A DNA stretch of 5,554 nt from Solidesulfovibrio magneticus (lineage in GTDB: Bacteria; Desulfobacterota; Desulfovibrionia; Desulfovibrionales; Desulfovibrionaceae), in the NCBI GenBank assembly GCA_002482565.1, contig DLGG01000214.1, positions 1 through 5,554 on the forward strand, written 5' to 3'. Position 1 is the stretch's first letter. Every line of letters starts with the position of its first letter. Below the pieces are notes generated by a model, which saw only the letters and a program-made list of their open reading frames with translations, was not told where the DNA came from and ran no database searches. Made by a program: the position numbers and the translations under genes. Below, one piece after another: positions 1-5,554 of the stretch.

Positions 1-485
1 GGGCTCACGGCGCTGGCGCCGGGCGCGGGCGCGTCCTCGGCCGGAAAATCGCCGGCGGCGACGGCCGGCGTCTCGGGCGTAGGCAGGGGGCCGCCTTCGA
101 GGAGGGCGGCGATGCGGGCGATGGTGGGCGCGGTTTCCACGTCGCCCTCGGCCCCGGTCTGTTCGAGGTTCTCAATCATGGTGCGCAGGATGTCCGTGGC
201 CGAGAGGATGACGTCCATGATCTCGGGAGTGACCGGGATGTTGCCCTTGCGCAGTTCGTCGAGAATGTTCTCGGCTTTGTGGGCCAGCCCGTTGATGGCG
301 TTTAAGCCCAGAAAGCCCGAGGCCCCCTTGAGGGAGTGCATGGGCCGGAAGATGTCGTTTAAAAGGCTCAAGTTGCCGGGATTTCGTTCCAGCTCAAGGA
401 GATTGGGCTCGATGGTTTCGAGGTGCTCCCGGGCTTCGACGATGAAGTCGGCAAACAGTTCCGGATCCATGAAATCCTGGCTCAT
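1..485 (-). CDS. cheA: Chemotaxis histidine kinase CheA, N-terminal part (runs off the window)
   Basis: CheA is the cytoplasmic kinase of chemoreceptor arrays; it autophosphorylates a histidine in its HPt domain and passes the phosphate to CheY and CheB. The first 161 codons are visible. Residues about 5-110 read as an HPt domain, with the phospho-accepting His50 in the motif HSLKGASGFLG (50-60) and the following helix LAHKAENILDELRKG. From about residue 130 the chain becomes rich in Pro, Ala and Glu, as expected for the linker to the CheY-binding (P2) region. The dimerisation, ATPase and CheW-like regulatory domains would lie outside the window. The start is the ATG at 485-483, five bases after the Shine-Dalgarno GAGGTG; an in-frame ATG at residue 6 is less likely. 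It follows cheY after 38 nt and is the last gene seen in the operon. The family call is firm; which CheA paralogue it is cannot be told from this fragment. Confidence 0.95.
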   Translation of the reverse strand, partial: MSQDFMDPELFADFIVEAREHLETIEPNLLELERNPGNLSLLNDIFRPMHSLKGASGFLGLNAINGLAHKAENILDELRKGNIPVTPEIMDVILSATDILRTMIENLEQTGAEGDVETAPTIARIAALLEGGPLPTPETPAVAAGDFPAEDAPAPGASAVS

Positions 486-490
486 CAAGG

Positions 491-496
491 CACCTC
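491..496 (-). promoter_or_regulatory. Ribosome binding site of cheA
   Basis: GAGGTG lies five bases before the ATG at 485-483 and supports that start over the in-frame ATG five codons later. It sits in the 38-nt gap after cheY, which shows no terminator-like hairpin, so cheA is probably co-transcribed with the genes before it. Confidence 0.7.
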
Positions 497-523
497 GCGA
501 CGTTATTTGGTCGTGTCGCCGTC

Positions 524-892
524 TTAACCCAAAAGCATCTTGACGTTGCGCACCATGATCTCGGGCTGGGCGGGCTTGACCATATAGAGGTTGGCCCCGA
601 TGGACAGCCCGGCATGGATGTCGCGTTCCTCGCCTTCGGTGGACAACACCACGATGGGAATGTCGCGGTAGATGTCCTGCTCACGGACGGTCTTGATAAA
701 GGTGATGCCATCCATGCGCGGCATATTGATGTCGGTAATGATGAGATCCACCTGCTGGTCGGTGTAGAGCTTCTCCAGGCCGTCGAGGCCGTCCTCGGCC
801 GCCGTGACCTTGAAGCCTTCCTTGCGCATGATAAACGCCACCAGGTTGCGCACGGTCTTGGAATCGTCCACGATCAGGATATGCTTCGGCAT
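524..892 (-). CDS. cheY: Single-domain response regulator CheY
   Basis: The 122-residue product is a stand-alone receiver domain with no output domain, the usual size for CheY. It would be phosphorylated by CheA and bind the flagellar switch. The full active site is present: acidic pair D9-D10, phospho-acceptor D54 (in ITDINMPRMDG), S84 at the conserved Thr/Ser position, and K106 in MVKP. Y103 matches the aromatic switch residue (Tyr106 of E. coli CheY). The start is the ATG at 892-890, preceded by a strong Shine-Dalgarno with six-base spacing. A longer reading from TTG at 907 would begin inside that Shine-Dalgarno and is rejected. The gene starts 11 nt after the cheW stop and ends with TAA 38 nt before cheA. 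Its place between cheW and cheA supports a chemotaxis role over a generic regulator, though single-domain receivers can serve other pathways. Confidence 0.96.
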   Translation of the reverse strand: MPKHILIVDDSKTVRNLVAFIMRKEGFKVTAAEDGLDGLEKLYTDQQVDLIITDINMPRMDGITFIKTVREQDIYRDIPIVVLSTEGEERDIHAGLSIGANLYMVKPAQPEIMVRNVKMLLG

Positions 893-897
893 TTCTG

Positions 898-905
898 CCC
901 TCCTC
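898..905 (-). promoter_or_regulatory. Ribosome binding site of cheY, overlapping the cheW stop codon
   Basis: GAGGAGGG is a near-perfect Shine-Dalgarno with its AGGAGG core six bases before the ATG at 892-890. It settles the cheY start. The cheW stop codon TGA (906-904) overlaps its 5' end, so ribosomes ending cheW reach the cheY entry site directly. It is the strongest Shine-Dalgarno in the window, which fits the high CheY amounts usually needed relative to CheA. Confidence 0.8.
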
Positions 906-1599
906 AACTCTTCAAAACCTTTTGAAACAGGCTGTCAACGGAGAGGATTTTCACCAGGCGCTCGCCGACCTTCAGCAAGCCGAGCACCATGTCCGAGGCC
1001 ACGCCCACACGGGCCTCGACGCCCCACTCCACATCATCCCCCGAGGCCTGATGCATGGTGCTGATGGCTTCCACCAACAGCCCCACGAGCATTCCCCGGC
1101 AGCGGCAGACGATGACGAACCGCTGCTCGGCGCAATTGCCGCACAGATCCATGATGCGGGCCAGATCGACCATGGGGGCCACCCGGCCCCGCAGGTTGGT
1201 CACGCCGACGATATGGGCCGGCGCGGCCGGCAGGCGGGTCAGCGGCATGGCCCGCAACACTTCCTGGACCTGGGCGATGGGCACGGCCAGTTCCTGGCCG
1301 GCCACGGTGAATCCCACGAGCTTGAGTTCCCGGGCCTCGGCCAGGGCGGCTTCCAGGGCGGCGGCGTCCTCGACGTCGGCCGACTCCCGGGCCGGGGCCG
1401 GCACCGGGTCAGGCGCGGGCTCGCCGGTGACGGTCACCACCGCCGCCGGCCGGGACAGCCCGGACCGGGCCAGGGCGGCCTCGAAATCGTCTCCCATGTA
1501 GCGGGAGAGAAAGGCCCGTTCGGCCTCGGAAAACGTGCCGCCGCCCTGCTCCGGCAACAGCACGGACTGCTCGAAATACTGCTCCAGGCTCGGACTCAC
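904..1599 (-). CDS. cheW: CheW-domain coupling protein with a ~90-residue N-terminal extension
   Basis: CheW links chemoreceptors to CheA in the signalling array. This product has 231 residues, against about 150-170 for a plain CheW. The CheW domain covers about residues 92-228 and includes ELAVPIAQVQEVLR, the hallmark GVTNLRGRVAPMVDL (132-145) and LVGLLVEAI. The N-terminal part has a possibly helical region (about 4-48, with FSEAERAFLSRYMG), a Pro/Ala-rich linker (61-70, PAPDPVPAPA) and an Ala/Glu-rich helix (about 75-93). No membrane segment is seen. Four cysteines cluster at 153, 156, 165 and 167. The start is GTG at 1599-1597, overlapping the upstream ParA gene stop as GTGA, with AGGAGG before it; a longer open frame to 1650 lies inside the ParA gene and is rejected. 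Known: CheW-like domains with N-terminal extensions include ParP, the partner of the ParA-like ParC. Inferred: the extension may contact the neighbouring ParA protein. Confidence 0.92.
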   Translation of the reverse strand: MSPSLEQYFEQSVLLPEQGGGTFSEAERAFLSRYMGDDFEAALARSGLSRPAAVVTVTGEPAPDPVPAPARESADVEDAAALEAALAEARELKLVGFTVAGQELAVPIAQVQEVLRAMPLTRLPAAPAHIVGVTNLRGRVAPMVDLARIMDLCGNCAEQRFVIVCRCRGMLVGLLVEAISTMHQASGDDVEWGVEARVGVASDMVLGLLKVGERLVKILSVDSLFQKVLKS

Positions 1600-2360
1600 A
1601 GGGCCGCGACCTCCTCGGCAAGACGGGCGTATTCGCCCGCGCCCCGGCAATCCGGGGCCAGTTCCTGGACCACCTTGCCGGCGGCGCTGGCCTCCCGGAA
1701 CTTGGTGTCGAGGCCGATGACCGTTTGAAACATGCGATCTCCAAATTTGTCGCGAAGTAGCGCCAGCACCCGCAGGCAGGCCTTGGCCCGCCGGTCGAAC
1801 ATGGTGGCCAGGGCCCGGTAGGCGATGGGCCTGGGCAGCACCCGGTTGAGCGCCCGCATGGTGTCGAACAGGTGACGCACGCCGTGCAGGGCCAAAAAAT
1901 CCGTCTGGATCGGGATGATGAGCAAATCGGCCGCCACCAGGGCATTGACCAGCACCACGCCGGTGTGCGGCGGACAGTCCAGCAGCACGTGGTCGTAGCC
2001 CGGTCCCGATTCCAGCGCTTGTCGCAGCACGATGCCCTTGCCCTTGCGATCCTTGAGATCCAGATCCAGGTCCGCCAGCCGGGGGCAGCTCGGGGCCAGA
2101 TCGAACAGGCCGCTGCCCGGTTGCCGGATCACCTTGTCCCAGGGAGCCTGCCCGGCCTCCTGGGCCAGGAACAGGTCCGCCGCCGAAGCGGCCAGACCCT
2201 CGGGAAAAACGCCCAGGTGGGCCGAGGCGCAGCCATGCGGGTCCAGGTCCATGACCAGCACCCGCCGACCGGCCAAGGCCAGGGCCCCGGCCAGGGACAA
2301 GGCCGTGGTGGTCTTGCCGACCCCGCCCTTCTGGTTGGCTACCGCCAGTATCCGGGCCAC
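1596..2360 (-). CDS. ParA/MinD-superfamily ATPase in a chemotaxis operon
   Basis: The 254-residue product is a deviant-Walker ATPase. Residues 11-18 are KGGVGKTT, with the signature Lys11 and the phosphate-binding Lys16. The Walker A' strand is DLDPHG (38-43), where most ParA proteins have Gln instead of His42. Walker B is LLDCPP (126-131). The stretch IPIQTDFLALHGV (149-161) and the final EAS...G region are also typical of ParA. There is no N-terminal helix-turn-helix of plasmid type and no C-terminal amphipathic membrane helix of MinD type, and no ParB is nearby. Known: orphan ParA homologues in che operons (ParC of Vibrio, PpfA of Rhodobacter) place chemosensory arrays in the cell; that role is inferred here. 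The start chosen is GTG at 2360, with GGGAG five bases upstream, because VARILAVANQKGG matches the usual ParA N-terminus. TTG at 2390 would add ten residues and has no well-spaced Shine-Dalgarno. It overlaps cheW by 4 nt. Confidence 0.92.
   Translation of the reverse strand: MARILAVANQKGGVGKTTTALSLAGALALAGRRVLVMDLDPHGCASAHLGVFPEGLAASAADLFLAQEAGQAPWDKVIRQPGSGLFDLAPSCPRLADLDLDLKDRKGKGIVLRQALESGPGYDHVLLDCPPHTGVVLVNALVAADLLIIPIQTDFLALHGVRHLFDTMRALNRVLPRPIAYRALATMFDRRAKACLRVLALLRDKFGDRMFQTVIGLDTKFREASAAGKVVQELAPDCRGAGEYARLAEEVAAL
1610..1616 (-). promoter_or_regulatory. Ribosome binding site of cheW inside the ParA gene
   Basis: GAGGAGG lies within the last codons of the ParA gene, ten bases before the GTG start of cheW. 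The spacing is a little long, but with the GTGA stop/start overlap (1599-1596) it points to translational coupling of the two genes. Confidence 0.6.
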
Positions 2361-2365
2361 CGCGA

Positions 2366-2382
2366 CTCCCGCGACCGCGCGG
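2366..2382 (-). promoter_or_regulatory. Ribosome binding site of the ParA gene with a small overlapping hairpin
   Basis: GGGAG (2370-2366) lies five bases before the chosen GTG start at 2360. Just ahead, CCGCG (2382-2378) and CGCGG (2373-2369) could pair as a 5-bp all-GC stem with loop CGGT, covering the first bases of the Shine-Dalgarno. In DNA this GC-rich such a stem can arise by chance, so any regulatory effect is a guess. Confidence 0.35.
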
Positions 2383-2405
2383 CCGCCCAAAACGTCATGT
2401 GCCCA

Positions 2406-3284
2406 CTACTCCTCTTTGCTGTAGATGATGGCCCCGGGATAATGCTTGGGACGAAACGCCCGGGAGATGTTGTGCAGCGACTCGGAATGGCCGATGAGCA
2501 GCTGGCCGCCGGGCAGTAGATTGTCATAAAAAGCGTTGATGACGTTTTTCTTCATCTCGTCATCGAAGTAGATGATGACGTTGCGGCAAAAAACGATGTG
2601 GGAACGCTCCACGCGCTTGAGCTGCACCCGGTCGCTCAGGTTGATCTGTCCGAAGCTTACCAGCCGCTTGACCTCGGGCTTCAGCTTGAAGTTCGCGCCG
2701 TCCGGGGTGAAATAGCGGGCCACGATCTCTTTTGGCGTGGTGCGCAGGCTGTAGTCGCTGTAGACGGCCTCCCGGGCCTGGGCCAGCACGGCTTCGGACA
2801 GGTCGTTGGCCGTGATGCGGATGTCCCAGGCGGGCAGCTCGGCGCGCAACACCTCATGGAGGATGATGGCGATGGTATAGGGCTCCTCGCCGGTGGAGCA
2901 GCCGGCCGACCAGATGCGCAGGCGCTTTTGGCGCTGGGCCTTGAGCTTGTCCAGCACATCCTTGAGCACCATGTCCTGAAAGACCTTGAGCTGGGGCGGG
3001 TTGCGGTAAAAGCTCGTCTCGTTGGTGGTGATCACCTCGAAGAGCCGGTTGAGCTCCTGACGCCGTCCCGCGTCGTACTGGAGAAAGGCATGGTACTCGG
3101 CGAAGCTCTTGAGGTTGAGCTCCTTTATCCGGGTGGCCAGGCGGTTTTCCACCAGGTACTTGCGGTTGTCGGCGACATAAATGCCGGACTGGGCGTAGAT
3201 GAAATCCCGCAGCTGGGCGAACTCCGCGTCGGAGATCTTGAGTTCCTTGCGCAGGGAAATCGTCTTGGAAAAAAGCGAGGTCAT
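2406..3284 (-). CDS. cheR: Chemoreceptor glutamate methyltransferase CheR
   Basis: CheR transfers methyl groups from S-adenosylmethionine to glutamates of chemoreceptors, the forward step of adaptation; CheB reverses it. The 292-residue length is normal. An all-helical N-terminal domain (about 16-75, with SGIYVADNRKYLVENRL) precedes the conserved TTNETSFYRNP (86-96). The Rossmann methyltransferase domain follows, with the SAM-binding motif RIWSAGCSTGEEPYT (123-137), ANDLSE (159-164), the FGQINLSD segment and FCRNVIIYFD (232-241), and ends with GGQLLIGHSESL. No TPR or other C-terminal fusion is present. The start ATG (3284-3282) lies 3 nt after the stop of the HEAT-repeat gene, with AAGGGGAG nine bases upstream inside that gene, so the two are probably translationally coupled. 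The stop TAG is followed by 45 nt before the ParA gene start. All family hallmarks are intact. Confidence 0.97.
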   Translation of the reverse strand: MTSLFSKTISLRKELKISDAEFAQLRDFIYAQSGIYVADNRKYLVENRLATRIKELNLKSFAEYHAFLQYDAGRRQELNRLFEVITTNETSFYRNPPQLKVFQDMVLKDVLDKLKAQRQKRLRIWSAGCSTGEEPYTIAIILHEVLRAELPAWDIRITANDLSEAVLAQAREAVYSDYSLRTTPKEIVARYFTPDGANFKLKPEVKRLVSFGQINLSDRVQLKRVERSHIVFCRNVIIYFDDEMKKNVINAFYDNLLPGGQLLIGHSESLHNISRAFRPKHYPGAIIYSKEE

Positions 3285-3287
3285 GGA

Positions 3288-5210
3288 CTAGCGCTCCCCT
3301 TGCTCGTCCTGGAGGCGGGCTATGGCCGCTTCCGCCGCCCCGGCCAGTTCCGGGTCGTCGCCGCCGACAAGGCCGAGCAAGGCCTGAAAGGCCTCGGGGC
3401 CGCCGATCTCGCCGAGGGTTTCCACGGCTTTCATGGCTACAAGCTTGCTTGGCTCTCCGGCCAGTTCGAGCAGGCGCGGCACGGCCTCGCGCTCGCCCCG
3501 CGTTCCCAGGGCCTCCACGGCCCGGATGCGCACCCAGTCGTCCGCATCGTCCAAGGCCTGTTCCAGATACGTGTAGACCTTGTCGCTGTCGCAGCCGCCG
3601 AGCACTTCCACCACGGCCAGCCGCACGTCCCGGCTTTCGTCGGTCAGGCGGCTGACGATAAGCGACAGGCTGCCCTCTTCGTGGCCGCAGGAATCGGCCA
3701 GGGCCTCCAGGGCGATCTTGCGGATGTCGGGAATCTCGTCGGCCAGGGCTTCCCGGATGATGTCCATGTGCTCGCCCACGCCCATGCGGCCCAGGGCATA
3801 GACGGCCATGAGCCGGTCCATGGGCTCGTCGCTGCGGGCAAGCTCCCGGAAGCGGGCGTCGAGTTCGGTCCCGCCGATGGCCACGCAGGCGTCCAGGGCG
3901 GCTTCCTTGACGGCGTCGGATGGATGGCCGAGCAGGGCGAAAAGCGCCGGGCCGGCCGAGGCCACCCGCATCCCGCCGCCCAGGAAGGCCACGGCCTCCA
4001 GCAGCACGGCCTCGTTGTCGGCATTAAGCTGACCCAGGAAAAATTCCACCGCCCCCTCGCCGCCGATGGCGGCCAGGGCCTTGGCCGCAGCCGGCTGGAA
4101 CGAGGCCGGCAGTTCAGCGAAGGCGTCCATGAGCAGGGCCGGGCACTGGGGACAAGGCAAGACGGCCAGCACGTCCAGGGCCACGGCCCGCTGCGCCTCC
4201 TCGCCCTGGCGCAGGGCCTCGCCCAGGGCTTCGGTGAGCCCCATGTCGCGCAGGGCCGTTATGGCGTGTTCGTAGCGCTCCGGCAAATGGTCGCGGTCCA
4301 GGCGGGCGGCATGGGCCAGCACAGCCTGGGCCGCTTCCTCGCCGCCGACGGACCCCAGACCCGACACGGCGGCGTCCTGGATGTCGTCCTCGTCGTCGGA
4401 CAACGCCCCGAGCAGGTAGCCGCGAAAACGGTCGCGCTCGGCCGGGGAGAGAAGCGACAGGGCCTTGCCGCCAAGGATGCGCACCACCGCCTTGACGATC
4501 TTGTTGCGCAGCACCTCGGGCGAGGCGTCCATGCGCTTAAGCAGCATGGTCACGGCCTTGATGTTGCCGATCTCGCCCAGGGCGTCGACGATCATGGAAG
4601 CCACCAGATCGGTGCTCCGGTCCAGGGCCTTGACCAGGGCGCCGACCGAGGAAGCGTCGCGGATCTTGGACAGGGCCTCGATGACCGCGAACTGCACCCA
4701 TTCGTCGTCGCCCAGGGCCTGGCCCAGGCTCGGCGCGGCCTCGGCAAAGGCCAACTCGCCCAGGCTCACCGCGGCCTGGTAGCGCACGTTGACCTCGGGG
4801 TCCTTGAGCAGGGCCTCGCACAGCGGCCCCACGGCCAGCCGGCTGTCGGTGGACCCGAGGATGTCCGAGGCGAAAATGCGGATGTCGGGGTCGCCGTCAT
4901 GGAGCAGTTCGAGCAGGGTCGGAAAATCCTGGCCGCCCACGTCGCGCAGGATGTCCATGGCGGCGTTGCGGGCCGGGGCGTCGTCGGAACGCAAAAGCGG
5001 CTTGACCGCGGCCACCACGTCCTTGCCGCCGATGCGCCGCAGCGCCCGGTCGGCCGCTTCCTGCACGCCGAGGTTATGCGAGCACAGCAAATGGGCCAGA
5101 AGCGGAACAGCCGCAAGGCACCCGCTCTCGCCGGCATCATAGGCGGCGTCCCGAAGCACGTCGGGATCGTCGCCGCCAAGCCGCTGGCAAAGCTCGTTGC
5201 AGTCCACCAT
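3288..5210 (-). CDS. HEAT-repeat (PBS-lyase-type) scaffold-like protein of unknown role
   Basis: The 640-residue product is made almost wholly of about 20 short helical repeats of roughly 28-36 residues, each ending in a pattern like R-x-x-A-x-x-A-L-G-x-I/L-G. Clear examples are DPDIRIFASDILG (107-119) and DDWVRIRAVEALG (557-569). This is the pattern of PBS-lyase-type HEAT repeats, which form a superhelical solenoid used for protein binding. No catalytic domain, signal peptide or membrane segment is seen, so it is probably cytoplasmic. Acidic residues clearly outnumber basic ones. Repeats around 300-330 are the most divergent. It has ten cysteines, including a CPQC pair (353-356). The start is ATG 5210 with AAGGA six bases upstream; an in-frame ATG at 5246 overlaps the cheB stop as ATGA and would add twelve non-repeat residues, but lacks a Shine-Dalgarno. 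Lying between cheB and cheR, it may bind array or adaptation proteins; that is inference from position. Confidence 0.9.
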   Translation of the reverse strand: MVDCNELCQRLGGDDPDVLRDAAYDAGESGCLAAVPLLAHLLCSHNLGVQEAADRALRRIGGKDVVAAVKPLLRSDDAPARNAAMDILRDVGGQDFPTLLELLHDGDPDIRIFASDILGSTDSRLAVGPLCEALLKDPEVNVRYQAAVSLGELAFAEAAPSLGQALGDDEWVQFAVIEALSKIRDASSVGALVKALDRSTDLVASMIVDALGEIGNIKAVTMLLKRMDASPEVLRNKIVKAVVRILGGKALSLLSPAERDRFRGYLLGALSDDEDDIQDAAVSGLGSVGGEEAAQAVLAHAARLDRDHLPERYEHAITALRDMGLTEALGEALRQGEEAQRAVALDVLAVLPCPQCPALLMDAFAELPASFQPAAAKALAAIGGEGAVEFFLGQLNADNEAVLLEAVAFLGGGMRVASAGPALFALLGHPSDAVKEAALDACVAIGGTELDARFRELARSDEPMDRLMAVYALGRMGVGEHMDIIREALADEIPDIRKIALEALADSCGHEEGSLSLIVSRLTDESRDVRLAVVEVLGGCDSDKVYTYLEQALDDADDWVRIRAVEALGTRGEREAVPRLLELAGEPSKLVAMKAVETLGEIGGPEAFQALLGLVGGDDPELAGAAEAAIARLQDEQGER

Positions 5211-5215
5211 GCCGG

Positions 5216-5221
5216 TTCCTT
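5216..5221 (-). promoter_or_regulatory. Ribosome binding site deciding the HEAT-repeat gene start
   Basis: AAGGAA in the short gap after cheB has its AAGGA core six bases before the ATG at 5210-5208. The alternative ATG at 5246-5244 is preceded by CCTTTACAA, which has no Shine-Dalgarno, so it would rely on coupling through the ATGA overlap with the cheB stop. Confidence 0.6.
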
Positions 5222-5242
5222 GGCCGCCCCGCGCCGGGACGG

Positions 5243-5554
5243 TCATTTGTAAAGGTTTTGCAGGATCGCTTCGCCCATCTCGTCGATGTCCACGATCTCG
5301 TCGGCCAACCCCGCGTCCACGATGGCCTTGGGCATGCCGTAGACCACGCAGGTGGAGTCGGACTGGGCCAGGGCGCGGCCGCCCTTGGCCTTGAGCGTCT
5401 TCATGCCGTCCAGGCCGTCGGAACCCATGCCGGTCAGGACCACCCCAAGCCCGCGCCGGCCGACCCCGGCCGCCACGGAATCGAACAGCACCGTGGCTGA
5501 AGGTTTGTACAAGGCCTCGCGCGGCTCTTCCACCACCCGCACGTCGATGCGGCT
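5243..5554 (-). CDS. cheB: Chemotaxis protein-glutamate methylesterase CheB, C-terminal part (runs off the window)
   Basis: CheB removes receptor methyl groups (and deamidates receptor glutamines in many species) and is activated when CheA phosphorylates its N-terminal receiver domain. Only the last 103 residues are visible; they match the end of the methylesterase domain. The motif VVLTGMGSDGLDGM holds the catalytic Asp at visible residue 46, equivalent to Asp286 of Salmonella CheB. The following SDSTCVVYGMPKAIV and the final DEIVDIDEMGEAIL are also typical. The catalytic Ser and His and the receiver domain would lie beyond the window edge. The reading frame is open to the edge, so the GTG at 5542 is an internal valine and not the start. 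The stop TGA (5245-5243) overlaps a possible ATG of the next gene. It is the most upstream gene visible, so the operon promoter must lie outside the window. Confidence 0.95.
   Translation of the reverse strand, partial: SRIDVRVVEEPREALYKPSATVLFDSVAAGVGRRGLGVVLTGMGSDGLDGMKTLKAKGGRALAQSDSTCVVYGMPKAIVDAGLADEIVDIDEMGEAILQNLYK

Noticed and set aside
893..907. TTG at 907 as the cheY start, adding five residues
   Set aside because: The added codons are the Shine-Dalgarno itself (TTGAGGAGGG), and the ATG at 892 gives the normal CheY N-terminus.
1600..1650. A longer cheW N-terminus starting at 1650
   Set aside because: The extra 17 codons lie wholly within the ParA gene, read as basic and unstructured, and lack a Shine-Dalgarno; the GTG at 1599 has both a Shine-Dalgarno and the GTGA coupling.
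922..1728. A 268-codon plus-strand open frame opposite cheW and the end of the ParA gene
   Set aside because: It has the same cause: in-register antisense of a GC-rich gene. The product is compositionally odd and the minus-strand reading is a clear CheW domain.
2339..2398. A 19-codon frame starting at ATG 2398 between cheR and the ParA gene, with GAGGAG upstream, as a possible leader peptide
   Set aside because: The Shine-Dalgarno spacing is long (about 11 nt), the peptide shows no regulatory pattern, and its stop falls inside the ParA gene. Chance is the simpler explanation.
3288..5210. Recurring short DNA words (such as those encoding Ala-Leu-Ala/Gly) as a tandem DNA repeat
   Set aside because: They reflect the repeated HEAT protein pattern and GC-rich codon use. 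Units diverge in length and sequence at the DNA level, with no fixed period.
2598..5252. A very long (884-codon) open frame on the plus strand, opposite the HEAT gene and most of cheR
   Set aside because: Its codons are exact reverse complements of the real genes' codons, so it stays open only because those genes avoid TTA, CTA and TCA. Its translation is low-complexity, rich in His, Gln and Gly, with no recognisable domain, and the opposite strand has clear family hallmarks.

Overview
The window is a dense run of seven genes, all on the minus strand, that together form a chemotaxis (che) signalling operon. In transcription order, from high to low coordinates, they are: cheB (3' part only), a 640-residue HEAT-repeat protein, cheR, a ParA-family ATPase, cheW with a long N-terminal extension, cheY, and cheA (5' part only). 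Gaps between genes are 45 nt or less, and one pair overlaps by 4 nt. No promoter, terminator, RNA gene, mobile element, CRISPR array or other repeat array is visible. No stretch over 300 bases lacks a gene.

The DNA is GC-rich, with strong G/C preference at third codon positions and almost no TTA, CTA or TCA codons. The gene order and protein style most resemble the che clusters of Desulfovibrionaceae (Desulfovibrio or Solidesulfovibrio-type sulfate reducers). That placement rests on memory and style, not on a search.

The core genes make a working circuit. CheA (HPt phosphoryl-donor domain visible) would be coupled to receptors by CheW and would phosphorylate CheY (all phosphorylation-site residues present). 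CheR and CheB would add and remove receptor methyl groups for adaptation. No chemoreceptor, CheZ, CheC/X or CheD is in the window; they may lie outside it.

The less ordinary part is the middle. A ParA-type ATPase is translationally coupled to a CheW that carries about 90 extra N-terminal residues. This recalls systems in which a ParA homologue positions chemosensory arrays (ParC/ParP in Vibrio, PpfA/TlpT in Rhodobacter). A large HEAT-repeat solenoid with no assigned job sits between the two adaptation enzymes. Together they suggest an operon that encodes both the signalling circuit and machinery to place or scaffold it.
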